Assembly: GCF_009900715.1 (NCBI RefSeq)
Contig: NZ_JAAAJC010000009.1
Location: 1 to 64,000, forward strand
Length of the DNA: 64,000 bases
Direction of reading: 5' to 3'
Source of the DNA: Halococcus salsus
Lineage (GTDB): Archaea; Halobacteriota; Halobacteria; Halobacteriales; Halococcaceae
Below the pieces are notes generated by a model, which worked only from the letters and a program-made list of their open reading frames with translations, ran no database searches and had not been told where the DNA came from. Positions 46,602 through 54,464 of the stretch are shown one piece after another. Position 1 is the first letter of the stretch, and the number at the start of each line of letters is the position of its first letter. A program made the translations under genes and the position numbers.

Positions 46602-46620
46602 CTGCCCCGCTTTGGGGCAG
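46602..46620 (+). terminator. Hairpin downstream of the second small peptide gene
   Basis: CTGCCCC (46602-46608) pairs with GGGGCAG (46614-46620) around loop GCTTT, 15 bases after the stop. It replaces the unrelated TACCTGT/ACAGGTA stem of copy 1 at the same site. Confidence 0.6.
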
Positions 46621-46702
46621 ATACGACGGACCATTTACTGAGTTTGCGGCCTTGACGTTGAGTTACGATAAAAATTTTAACACGGGAAGCGACGCTTGGT
46701 GG

Positions 46703-46725
46703 TGTCCAAAAGGTACTCCTTTAGA
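46703..46725. repeat. Dispersed AAAAGGTACTCCTTT-type motif, copy 7
   Basis: TGTCCAAAAGGTACTCCTTT then AGA, at the right end of Opp cassette copy 2, equivalent to 7241-7263 at copy 1. Confidence 0.55.
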
Positions 46726-46774
46726 CCATCTTCCTGCTTGACTTCCCACTATCTCAGCTTCCGGGGCGTGTTCT

Positions 46775-47005
46775 TCATTCGTCAGCTACAGACCACAGTC
46801 GGGCGTTCGCGACCTTTCTACTCTGTACCTTGTCGGTGTCTTCGAGCTGGCGGAGCTTCTTGTAGGCCGTATCGTAGATGCATCCCACCTCATCTGCGAT
46901 CTCCTGAGTTCCACCTGCGCCACCAAGACTCTGGATGGCTTCAAGAAACTCGGCCGTAGAGTACTCCGCAGTATAGCGGCCGGTATCTTGGTCGCGGTCA
47001 GGCAT
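46775..47005 (-). CDS. Small winged-helix DNA-binding protein
   Basis: From MPDRDQDTGRYTAEYS, 76 residues. Most of the protein is a helix-turn-helix (GGAGGTQEIADEVGCIYDTA then YKKLRQLEDTDKVQSRKV) of a small haloarchaeal family often found in mobile regions. An upstream ATG at 47026 is less likely because the typical family start is MPDRD. Divergent from the zinc-finger operon, so it may control it. Confidence 0.65.
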   Translation of the reverse strand: MPDRDQDTGRYTAEYSTAEFLEAIQSLGGAGGTQEIADEVGCIYDTAYKKLRQLEDTDKVQSRKVANARLWSVADE

Positions 47006-47210
47006 TGATAGGGTTTGAGGTGGCATTACAGGTAGATATAACGGTTTATGAGCAAAAGCATTCCCGTTACAGCTAACTGGAAAGGAAGACTTTTACCCAT
47101 ACATGTGGTTGTAAAGGGCGTGAAGGCGGTGCTCCTTGGGGCGTTGCAATGAGAGAACGCCCGGATGCGCCAACATCCGAGCATAGGCCTTCACGGCGGA
47201 TCGAAAGCCC

Positions 47211-47387
47211 ATGCAAGCCAACAATTCCGGCAGCCTTGAAACTGCCGAACGTTCTAGCGGACAGTCAATCGAACGATGCGAGCACTGCGACCAACCCACA
47301 ATTCTGGGTGACGGTTGGACCGAGTCGCTCCTCACCGACGATGTATTCTGCTCGCCGAAGTGTGCGACGCGGGGTGCACGCGAATGA
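47211..47387 (+). CDS. Small four-cysteine zinc-finger protein
   Basis: A 58-residue protein with CEHC and CSPKC knuckles, a treble-clef-like zinc site. Its TGA overlaps the ATG of the next gene (ATGA), the first of two such couplings in this three-gene operon. No named family is recognised. It is too short for most gene callers. Confidence 0.65.
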   Translation: MQANNSGSLETAERSSGQSIERCEHCDQPTILGDGWTESLLTDDVFCSPKCATRGARE

Positions 47388-47728
47388 GCGTCGATTCCGC
47401 TCCAGCGGCCGAACAGTCCATCACGGGCTGGAGTCTTGGCATCCGCGGCACCGCTCTCTGCCAGTACTGCACGAAAGAACTCGGCGAGGGCGACGAAGTG
47501 ACTGCCTACGCTTATCGCCCCGTCGAAGACCAACTGGTCTCGGTCGCGCGACTGTACTGCAGTGAGTGCAATCACCGAGAGATCGAGCACCCCGCCTTAG
47601 GATGCTATGAGTGGCTCGCCAAAGCCCGCCTCGCAACCACATCCGACGTCGCTTACCAATCACACGAGACGACCCTCACTGGAATCGAGATCATCGACCA
47701 ATCCGGCCCACAAGGGGATACGCTATGA
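47384..47728 (+). CDS. Haloarchaeal zinc-binding hypothetical protein
   Basis: From MSVDSAPAAEQSITGW, 114 residues with CQYCTKELGEGDEV and YCSECNHREI, a four-cysteine site separated by about 30 residues. The first part of the longer frame is rejected because the ATGA overlap marks the start. Found in mobile haloarchaeal regions in my memory of the family, but unnamed. Middle gene of the operon. Confidence 0.65.
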   Translation: MSVDSAPAAEQSITGWSLGIRGTALCQYCTKELGEGDEVTAYAYRPVEDQLVSVARLYCSECNHREIEHPALGCYEWLAKARLATTSDVAYQSHETTLTGIEIIDQSGPQGDTL

Positions 47729-48378
47729 GCGAGAGCACCCCACGGAAAGACCCTCACACACAAACCACCGAACACGCAGAGAGCGACAAACAACGAACAG
47801 ACTCGACCAGCGACACGAGTGTCTCAGTTCCAAGCGAGAGCGAGGACGACCCCTGGTTCATGGAAGAAGAAGTCAGGGACATCGTCAGAGAGGAAGTGAG
47901 CAAGCTCATCGAGGTTCGCGGCGTCGACCCGGAAGACGCCACTCTCGATGACGTCTGGATCGCCGGCCAGCCCCTCGGCAAGATCATCGAAGGCCTCACG
48001 AAGAAAGTCAAAGACACCAACTCCGCCAACGAACCGGCGGAGAGCGAATCCGATTCCAAGCGCACCCCCTTGGAGCGGATCGCCGACGAAGACGACACCA
48101 ATCCTGTCGGCGTCCAAATCACCTCCTCGGTGGACCGTGCCGCAGCCATCATGCGCAACTGGACGCAGTGGTCGAAGAAAGGTCCGAAAGGCCGGAACAT
48201 TCGCGATGGACTGAAGCCACTCATCGAAACCGAACTCGACGAAGACGACCTCGCTTGGAACCAGGTCTACCGAGCCTGCAAGAAGGTCGAGCACCTCACT
48301 AACGGAAAGATCGTCTTCACCAAACACACCAGACATGGCTGGATGCTCTTACAGCCGTCGTCAGCAGAGGGGGCGTAA
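47725..48378 (+). CDS. Haloarchaeal mobile-region hypothetical protein
   Basis: From MSESTPRKDPHTQTTEHAES, 217 residues. An acidic, Ser/Thr-rich N terminus leads to a helical region (EEEVRDIVREEVSKLIEVRG) and a C-terminal domain (WSKKGPKGRNIRDGLKPLIE to KHTRHGWMLLQPSS) resembling a small winged-helix unit. Third gene of the ATGA-coupled operon. A decayed copy of its 3' end lies at about 51225-51290, so the gene was once duplicated nearby. Confidence 0.6.
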   Translation: MSESTPRKDPHTQTTEHAESDKQRTDSTSDTSVSVPSESEDDPWFMEEEVRDIVREEVSKLIEVRGVDPEDATLDDVWIAGQPLGKIIEGLTKKVKDTNSANEPAESESDSKRTPLERIADEDDTNPVGVQITSSVDRAAAIMRNWTQWSKKGPKGRNIRDGLKPLIETELDEDDLAWNQVYRACKKVEHLTNGKIVFTKHTRHGWMLLQPSSAEGA

Positions 48379-48690
48379 GTCCTCCTCCAAATAGCGAGTC
48401 GAACCACCACAAACTAACGACGGTCCAACACGACCCTCTCGTTCCACGCCCGCACCACACCGCAAGCAACCCACCGCTACCGTGTGGTGCGTCAAGTGCT
48501 GCGTCGGTGCTGCTAGTATGAGGAGACAGGGTGGGAGAATCGCCGTCCGACAACGAGTGTAAGTGACCCTCTCTGCTCCGAAGTATCGATTCTTCTCTTG
48601 GAACCACTCGCTAGTCAGTAGTAATCCCCGAACCGTCTTACCAAACATCGAATCGGCATCGCCATTCCAATGTTAGGTAAGAATTGTACC
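48365..48690. repeat. Noncoding repeat family, copy A
   Basis: From the 3' end of the preceding gene through a CACACCGCAAGCAACCCACC block, an ACAACGAGTGTAAGTGACCC block and the TCTTACC inverted repeat. Similar stretches occur at about 49858-50100, 50960-51090 and 51225-51480. The family seems to have spread as a unit and then decayed. Confidence 0.6.
48637..48683. repeat. TCTTACC inverted-repeat element, copy 3
   Basis: TCTTACCAAACA (48637-48648) and TGTTAGGTAAGA (48672-48683), 23-base spacer. It ends copy A of the noncoding repeat. Confidence 0.6.
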
Positions 48691-48827
48691 GTCGGCAGAC
48701 GATTCGAGCCAGCGAGTAATTGACGAGTATCGATTGCTCTCTGGAAGAAAACTGAATCGTATTACGGAAGATACCGAGTGATCCGTAGTCTTTACTCACT
48801 TGGCGACGGTCTGATTACAGAGAGCGG

Positions 48828-48902
48828 GCCGAAGTAGCTCAGCTTGGCCAGAGCAGCTCCCTTGTAAGGAGCTTGCCGGGGGTTCGAATCCCCCCTTCGG
48901 CT
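48828..48902 (+). tRNA. tRNA-Thr(UGU), right copy, intact
   Basis: All arms pair: acceptor GCCGAAG/CTTCGGC, D GCTC/GAGC, anticodon GCTCC/GGAGC with loop CTTGTAA (anticodon UGU), T GGGGG/CCCCC with TTCGAAT. No encoded CCA. The left copy at 37527 is the degenerate partner. Confidence 0.92.
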
Positions 48903-48940
48903 TTTCTAACTCCGAGTGGCAAAGGAATACGCAGTATCGC

Positions 48941-49324
48941 CTAAGAACGACCTTGACCGTGGTTAGAAGTCGAACGATTCCAAAGACGAGTCCAGAGATC
49001 GAGTTGCAATGCCGTCGCTTGTAAACCAGCAGAGGCGGCTAATTGCGGAAACGTAGTTCCCGACACCGCCGGAATAGGGACGTCTTGTCCAAAGTTGGCG
49101 TTAGATGGGGAATTCCCTCGAACCGCGAGGTGAGTCCCACAGATGGGACAAGCAAGGGCAATTCGATCCTCTCTGTCTGTTTGCTTCCTTACCCAGTCAT
49201 CTTCCGCAGGCGCTTCGCGCCCGCACTCGGGACAGATGAGAACCGACTTTCGGTGCTGCGAGGGGCCCCCTTCGGCCTCAGCGCAGCCAGAACCGCTATC
49301 GGGGTGCGGGTTGGTCTGGTTCAC
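48941..49324 (-). CDS. Zinc-ribbon hypothetical protein
   Basis: A 127-residue protein. Its middle (VLICPECGREAPAEDDWVRK, then ALACPICGTHLAVRG) holds two CxxC knuckles separated by about 28 residues, a pattern common in small haloarchaeal proteins. The C-terminal part lacks recognisable motifs. It ends close to the right tRNA-Thr on the opposite strand. Confidence 0.6.
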   Translation of the reverse strand: MNQTNPHPDSGSGCAEAEGGPSQHRKSVLICPECGREAPAEDDWVRKQTDREDRIALACPICGTHLAVRGNSPSNANFGQDVPIPAVSGTTFPQLAASAGLQATALQLDLWTRLWNRSTSNHGQGRS

Positions 49325-49498
49325 AACGCGCGCTAGTACCTGTCTTCTTGTAAGCTTGGTGGCAATTCGTGTGGTTGATGATGTGAGTGTTCCTCTCCGG
49401 TGTTGTTCGGCTGTTTTTAACGCTTGAGATTGGTATTCGCGACTAATTCGCTAAGCGAGCGGAACTTGCATGTGTTTCCCCAGCGGTCTCGTCCCAAA

Positions 49499-49850
49499 AT
49501 GGATGATGCTGCCGACCCGTTCGCCGCACTCAACCCCGAGAACTACTACAATGAATACGGTAATGAAGAGCGGAAACGATTGCAAGCAACGCGAAAAGCG
49601 CAATTCGAATTCGAGAACACTATAGAATACCTTAGAGAGCATCTTCCAGATCGAGGTCACGTACTCGATGCTGGAGGCGGGGCAGGTCGGTACACAGTCT
49701 GGCTCGCAGAACAGGACTATGAGGTAACACTGGTTGATCTAAGCGACGAGCAGTGCCGAATTGCCCGAGAGAAGGTTGAAGAACGAGGTCTTACGGAGCA
49801 GGCCACCAGTGAAGCGCCCGATTCAGCGGACATGTTTGATAAGACCCACT
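49499..49850 (+). pseudogene. Truncated SAM-dependent methyltransferase
   Basis: From MDDAADPFAALNPENYY the first 103 residues are a clear class-I methyltransferase N-terminal half: motif I VLDAGGGAGRYTVWLA and post-I VTLVDLSDEQ. At about 49805-49860 the family ends and the frame enters copy B of the noncoding repeat. The normal protein is about 250 residues, so the catalytic core is cut. A deletion or repeat insertion is the likely cause. Confidence 0.75.
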
Positions 49851-49857
49851 CGTTCCT

Positions 49858-50100
49858 TGCCCCCACCGCACCGCAAACAACCCGCCGCTTCCGTGTGGTG
49901 GGTCGAGTACTGTGTCGGTGCTGCTAGTGAGCAGGGATAAGGAGGGAGAATCGCCCTCCTACAACGAGTATAGGCGATTTCCTCCGGAGTTCGCCTCTTC
50001 TCTCAGAACCAATCACTGGTCGACGGTGACTCCCAAACGGTCTTACCAAACAACGAACTAAGATTCATTTCTGTGTTAGGTAAGAACCCCCCAGCGTCGG
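49858..50100. repeat. Noncoding repeat family, copy B
   Basis: CACCGCACCGCAAACAACCC through ACAACGAGTATAG to the TCTTACC inverted repeat, colinear with copy A. It replaces the 3' half of the methyltransferase gene. Confidence 0.6.
50041..50085. repeat. TCTTACC inverted-repeat element, copy 4
   Basis: TCTTACCAAACA (50041-50052) and TGTTAGGTAAGA (50074-50085), 21-base spacer. Confidence 0.6.
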
Positions 50101-50537
50101 CAGGCGATTCAAGCTACTGAGCAACCAACGAGTACCGCCTCTTCATCTGAGTTTGCGCTCAGTTCCAGTGGTTATCGCTGGATCACATGCCTAACGACCT
50201 GCACAAATCAGCCAAACAAAACTCGGATTTGACGCGAGTAACCACGGGGTTGCGCGGCGGACAAACGGTTTCGGGATCATACCCTCAAACAGCCGCTGTT
50301 CCCGTAATCTCCTTTGTCTCGCAGTCGGATGGCCGTAGTCTTGTCTGCATCCAGCGTAGAGGTCTCGTTGAGCCGAAGAATGGAGTTCTCGCCGAGTCAG
50401 CTTGCTCGGGATAGAGCAATCACCTGCAGCCTACTAGCTACTACCGTGGAGTGCGGCCTGCCCAGTCGTTCTACGAGGATACAATTGCTTGAACACTACT
50501 GACGAAATGGCAGTTTGGATAACGTCCCAGCGCTTCT
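50101..50537. other. Non-genic region
   Basis: Short frames here show no family pattern or consistent codon use. Nothing is supported. Confidence 0.3.
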
Positions 50538-50771
50538 TTAGAGCTCTCGGACTTTGATTTGGGTATCGTCAATCGAGTCTACGTGCTTGCTTTCTAGTTC
50601 CTGGATTGCGCTGTCATCCCATCCGAGACTGGAAGTGATCGCATCAATGACCTTCTCTTCGCCGCTCTTTTTGACGTACGCATTGCCGTCTCTGATATCA
50701 TCAACCGCACCAATCGTGTTCCCTTGCTGGTCAACTACTCGCTTTCCCTTGTCGCTTTCACTGAAATCCAT
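50538..50771 (-). CDS. PRC-barrel-like small protein
   Basis: From MDFSESDKGKRVVDQQGNTI the product has 77 residues and the PRC-barrel pattern (VVDQQGNTIGAVDDI, DGNAYVKKS) found in many small haloarchaeal proteins, followed by an acidic tail with ITSSLGWDD. The longer frame upstream is rejected as it runs through a noncoding repeat. Role unknown; PRC domains often mediate RNA or protein contacts. Confidence 0.65.
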   Translation of the reverse strand: MDFSESDKGKRVVDQQGNTIGAVDDIRDGNAYVKKSGEEKVIDAITSSLGWDDSAIQELESKHVDSIDDTQIKVREL

Positions 50772-50959
50772 CGCAACGAATATGCAGAGCCCAATCAAGT
50801 AGCTGCGCCTTGCGGAAGCCAGCGTACCACTGTTTGAAGAGTCCTCTATTGCAATATGGTCGAGTATAATATAGCCACCCAGTTCGTGAACCGATCGGTG
50901 TATATCGAGTGTTGTATTGATGCCATTAGTAGGCAAAGGCGCAGAAGAAAGAATCGCTA

Positions 50960-51090
50960 CTTTACAACGAATGGCAGTGGCCTTTCCCTTAGATTCGAAC
51001 TCTTCTTTCAAGCCTATAGCCAGTAGTGACTTCCGGGGTGTCTTACCAAACATTGAATCAGTAGCTCGTTCTAGTGTTAGGTAAGAATAG
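50960..51090. repeat. Noncoding repeat family, copy C (partial, diverged)
   Basis: GAATCGCTACTTTACAACGA to the inverted repeat aligns with copy B over its right-hand part only. Confidence 0.5.
51041..51086. repeat. TCTTACC inverted-repeat element, copy 5
   Basis: TCTTACCAAACA (51041-51052) and TGTTAGGTAAGA (51075-51086), 22-base spacer. Confidence 0.6.
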
Positions 51091-51224
51091 CTGCGCTCGT
51101 CGGGCGGTGGTATGAGTCGATGAGCATGCAGCGAGGATCTGTCGCGCTCTCTCAGAAAGGGGTCAATCACGTGGACAGCTGGGCTTCGTCGGATTGGCTG
51201 TCGGCTGAAACCGCAAGTCCGAGC

Positions 51225-51480
51225 GCCGACATTCCAAACACGGCTAGATGCTTTTGCAACCGTCGTTAGCACAGGGGGCGTAAGCCATCCTCGAAATAGC
51301 GAGACGAACCACCCAGACTAACGGCGGCCTAACGCGTCCAATTCGTTCCACATACCACCACACCGCAAGCAACCCACCGCTACCGTGTGGTACGTCCAGT
51401 GTCGCGAGTAAGTAGAGACGGGGAGGAAGAATCATTTTCCCACAACGAGTGTAAGTAACCCCCCTCTTCTCCGGAGTGCC
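51225..51480. repeat. Noncoding repeat family, copy D, with a gene 3'-end relic
   Basis: Starts with a frame-shifted likeness of the last 15 codons of the gene at 47725-48378, then follows copy A through CACACCGCAAGCAACCCACC and ACAACGAGTGTAAGTAACCC. It stops before the inverted repeat. Confidence 0.6.
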
Positions 51481-51794
51481 AGTTCTTTTTTGTACCTAAT
51501 TGAAATGCTTAGCAGCACGTTCAGTTTCATTATGACACATTTACAAGCAGGGTGTCAGTATCAATCATGTCCTTGAATTCTATAGGCAATGACTCAGGTT
51601 TGAATGGATAGCGTACTGAAGGCGGAGATCTCACCTCTCATCCGTATTTCCAGGCGTTGAGCGTAGTGATATCCGGTCAAGTGGATTTTGAACGGCAGTC
51701 GGTAGAAAAGATGGACCAATACCTCCTTGATAATCGGAGGAATTCGGCCATTCTCACCGGATTTGGCGAAGCCTTAACTGAGCAAACCGATGTC

Positions 51795-52232
51795 ATGTAT
51801 ATGACTACCCGAGTTGAGCGTACGTTCGATCTGGATGCTTCACCGGACCAGGTTTGGGAATTTATTACTGACCCAGAGAATCGCGCAGAACCGATTAGTG
51901 TCGTCGAATCCTTCGAAGTTCACGACGAAACTCACGCCACTTGGCATCTCTCGATACCAATTTCAGTGATTGATAGTACCATCACTGTAGAAACCGAGGA
52001 CACCAAACGTGATCCACCCTCTCATGTAGAGTTTGTTGGTCGGTCAGACGTCATGAGAATCATTGGTGAACACGACCTCGAAGAGCTTGAAGAAGGGACG
52101 CGGTTGAAGAATCGGTTCACTGTTGAAGGACAAATACCGGGCGTCGAGCAGTTTTTTGAAGCTAATTTTGACAGTGAGCTTGAGAACTTAGAAAGCGCTA
52201 TTCGTAGGAAGACTGAAATTTCCCCGAAGTGA
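51795..52232 (+). CDS. SRPBCC/polyketide cyclase-like protein
   Basis: From ATG 51795 or 51801 about 145 residues: TTRVERTFDLDASPDQVWEF begins a START-like helix-grip fold, with WHLSIPISVID in the sheet and a long C-terminal helix (EQFFEANFDSELENLESAIR). Such proteins bind hydrophobic ligands; the ligand is unknown. The longer frame from 51657 has no family support. It stands alone. Confidence 0.7.
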   Translation: MYMTTRVERTFDLDASPDQVWEFITDPENRAEPISVVESFEVHDETHATWHLSIPISVIDSTITVETEDTKRDPPSHVEFVGRSDVMRIIGEHDLEELEEGTRLKNRFTVEGQIPGVEQFFEANFDSELENLESAIRRKTEISPK

Positions 52233-52547
52233 TGTTTTTTAGTAAGTAATCGGGGCTGAATAGTCCCAAATATTATCTTCTCAATAATAGTTATAGTAAA
52301 TATTAACCTCGGTACAGACTAGGTTGAGGACCTGGAAGCGAGTCCACGGAATGTTTGCTCGCTCACTCGCCTCGGCAGCAATTCTCCTCTGGGTTGGCCC
52401 CATCCTCAGAGTTTTTCATCAATTGGCATCCATCCTTGAAGCTGGTAATTTGAATTCATCAAAGGAATGGTCGTACTCCACTCATTTATTCCGAGATAGA
52501 GAAGCAGTTGAGAAGATTAATTATCCTCTTCGATTCTCGGATTATAT
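52233..52547. other. AT-rich intergenic region
   Basis: 315 bases, clearly lower in GC than neighbours around 52260-52310; probable promoter of the following gene. A frame from 52324 is a shadow. Confidence 0.4.
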
Positions 52548-53213
52548 GTGTCCCATCCCCGTGAGAACGTCGAGATACCTTCGGAGGCTGTTACTGTCGT
52601 GCAGCGGTATCGCCGTGTTGAGCGACCAGTTAGTTGGGGAGTGTCTCTTCTCCTCGCTGCTGTCGTCACGATCGCTCTTTTCTCACTTTCTCTGATCCCA
52701 GTACTGCTTGTAGCGAGTGCAGTTCTCGCTCTCGCTCGATTTCCACTATTGAGGAGCCACGGAAGTATGAAACTAGAAACTGACGTGAGCGCTGAGACGG
52801 CACGAGCAAGATTCGGAGGTGCGGCCCCACGAGTGCTTGCCTTCCAGTGGGGACTCGCTAACGACATCCGTCCGACTTCGGAGGGGTGGGCCTACGATAT
52901 ATCGTATCTCTTCGGATTGGTCTCGATAACTATGGAAGTAAAAACGAGCTCGCCCCAGTCGGATGGTGAGAATGAAGCCCACGACGGCTTCGAGCTGACT
53001 GTCACAGCCAACGGGAAGGCATGGGGAACATACCTGGTGTCGATCGATGAACAGGGTCGAAAAACAGCGATAGAGATCAAGTACGAATCAGCCCGCAAGT
53101 TCGGTCTTCGCCGACTTCCACAGTGGTTGGTAGCTGAACGTTATCGACACGAAGCGTTAGCTGTGCAAGGATACACCATTGCCGAGCGGGACTTCAATCT
53201 GAGTATCAGATAA
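52548..53213 (+). CDS. Haloarchaeal membrane hypothetical protein
   Basis: GTG start gives MSHPRENVEIPSEAVTVVQR; 221 residues. Two adjacent hydrophobic helices (about residues 28-68) anchor the protein, followed by a soluble domain of about 150 residues (FQWGLANDIRPTSEGWAYDI) with no motif I can name. Convergent with the HNH gene. Confidence 0.6.
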   Translation: MSHPRENVEIPSEAVTVVQRYRRVERPVSWGVSLLLAAVVTIALFSLSLIPVLLVASAVLALARFPLLRSHGSMKLETDVSAETARARFGGAAPRVLAFQWGLANDIRPTSEGWAYDISYLFGLVSITMEVKTSSPQSDGENEAHDGFELTVTANGKAWGTYLVSIDEQGRKTAIEIKYESARKFGLRRLPQWLVAERYRHEALAVQGYTIAERDFNLSIR

Positions 53214-53237
53214 TGGCCCAGCTGTCGGGCATAGTCC

Positions 53238-53921
53238 TCAAAAGAGCCGTTTCAATCCGTACACAAGGAGTGCCCCGACTGCAGGAACGGCTGTGAAGAT
53301 CTCGATGAGAACGATGACTCGGGAAAATCCAATCTGGGGCATCACCATGGTGGCGAACAACGCGACACCGCCCATTGAAAGCACGGAGCCCAGAAGTACC
53401 TGTAGCGGCCGCCAGAGCATTGCTCCGAGAACAACTAAAAGAATCACCGCTGCAAGTCCTGCCCACCACGTTGGTGGAAACGGGAGCGCACTCCAGAGAG
53501 GCGCATCGGTCGGACTCACGAAGTTGAGAGCAACCAACACAGCGAAAAGATAGCTGAAGAGCCCAACAACTGTCGCGCCAACGAACTTGAGTGCCCGAAT
53601 CAAGCGACCACCAAGGCCGGTTCCACGGCCCGTATCACCAACCCAGCCGTCGCTCGCGAAGATATCGTGGTCGTGCACCTCATTGTGACAGGATTCACAG
53701 AGTGTAGTGAGATTCGAGAGCTGGTTCGACCCACCTTCGGAGCGCGGAACAACGTGATGGGCGTGGAGACGTGTCCCATCACCCCCCGCATATGGACCAC
53801 TCTGATGCCCACATCGGGTACACGTCCAGTCATCCCGCCTGTAGACCCTCTTTCGACGAATATCCCAATCGGGCGGAAGACCACCGCCATAGGAACTCGG
53901 GTCGTTCCATTGTGGGTCAAT
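53238..53921 (-). CDS. HNH endonuclease domain fused to a membrane region
   Basis: The frame holds an HNH nuclease domain (WTCTRCGHQSG, RLHAHHVVPRSEGGSNQLSN, LTTLCESCHNEVHDHD) with two zinc CxxC pairs, then at least four membrane helices (LFAVLVALNFV to LLVYGLKRLF). The fusion of HNH and membrane segments is unusual. The frame opens after a TAG at 53922-53924 with ATT as first codon and no ATG or GTG before the domain, so the N terminus may be truncated or start at a rare codon. A GTG at 53676-53678 would give only the membrane part. Confidence 0.65.
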   Translation of the reverse strand: MDPQWNDPSSYGGGLPPDWDIRRKRVYRRDDWTCTRCGHQSGPYAGGDGTRLHAHHVVPRSEGGSNQLSNLTTLCESCHNEVHDHDIFASDGWVGDTGRGTGLGGRLIRALKFVGATVVGLFSYLFAVLVALNFVSPTDAPLWSALPFPPTWWAGLAAVILLVVLGAMLWRPLQVLLGSVLSMGGVALFATMVMPQIGFSRVIVLIEIFTAVPAVGALLVYGLKRLF

Positions 53922-54094
53922 CTACTCTCCCCGCGACATGAATTGGCTCAGACAGCCTCTTGTGATGAATCTAACTGCTATCGGGAAGGAGCTCAATAGC
54001 CGTCATGAGTAAAGAGAGTTCACTTCTCAAGTCGGAACTTTCTCGGTAGGCGACCGCTCACCGCTTGGGCGAGTGCTCACCCGGTGGGTAGATA

Positions 54095-54339
54095 TGCGGC
54101 AACAATCGCACGTCGCAAGCGGACTTTTCGTGTGCGAAGTGCGGGTACGAGGTTCACGCCGATTACAATGCGGCGAAGAACATCGGTTTCAAACACGTCC
54201 ACGCGGGGCAAAGTCTCCGCGTGGACGGGCCACACATCAACTGGCCCTGAAGTCGGGGACGCTGAACGCGAGTGGTTCCTTTGAACCCGCCGAGAGTATT
54301 GGCCAGAGCGGGAGTCCACCGACAAGCGCCGGCCTTTAG
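54095..54339 (+). pseudogene. TnpB (IS200/IS605) C-terminal remnant
   Basis: TSQADFSCAKCGYEVHADYN then AAKNIGF is the zinc-finger and final RuvC part of TnpB, which includes the last catalytic Asp (HADYN). A frameshift near 54237 moves the tail (QLALKSGTLNASGSFEPAES) into another frame ending at a TAG. The N-terminal four fifths and any TnpA are missing. Confidence 0.8.
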
Positions 54340-54344
54340 GCCGG
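54329..54344 (+). repeat. IS200/IS605 right-end hairpin
   Basis: CCGGCCTTTAGGCCGG, followed by GGAAGTTGAC, is the subterminal hairpin typical of right ends of haloarchaeal IS200/IS605 elements and the 3' part of the TnpB guide RNA. It directly overlaps the end of the remnant. Confidence 0.65.
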
Positions 54345-54464
54345 GGAAGTTGACAGGTTTTCTTCGAGGTTTAACCCTTTTTGGGAGCCATTCCCACATT
54401 CGAGAGCGACTGGTTCGACCGTTCAGGCTGGTTTTCAGTGAGTAGGTTCACGACGGTTGGATTC

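Noticed and set aside
47093-47590. 165-residue minus-strand frame across the zinc-finger operon
   Set aside because: Overlaps two better-supported coupled genes with conserved cysteine motifs; its own product has no recognisable features.
48361-48648. Short minus-strand frames starting MFGK at several TCTTACC repeats
   Set aside because: The common MFGK start is simply ATGTTTGGTAAG within the repeat arm. The following sequence differs in each copy, contains stops in some, and shows no family pattern.
37527-48902. Calling the tRNA-bounded segment an integrative element
   Set aside because: No integrase, excisionase or 3'-only attachment repeat is present; both tRNA copies are full length with their upstream regions, which also fits simple duplication.
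50187-50414. 75-residue plus frame in the repeat-rich region
   Set aside because: No conserved motif, atypical composition and position between decayed repeats.
53600-53920. 106-residue minus frame overlapping the HNH region
   Set aside because: Shadow of the HNH frame; the zinc CxxC and HH...N motifs lie in the other frame.
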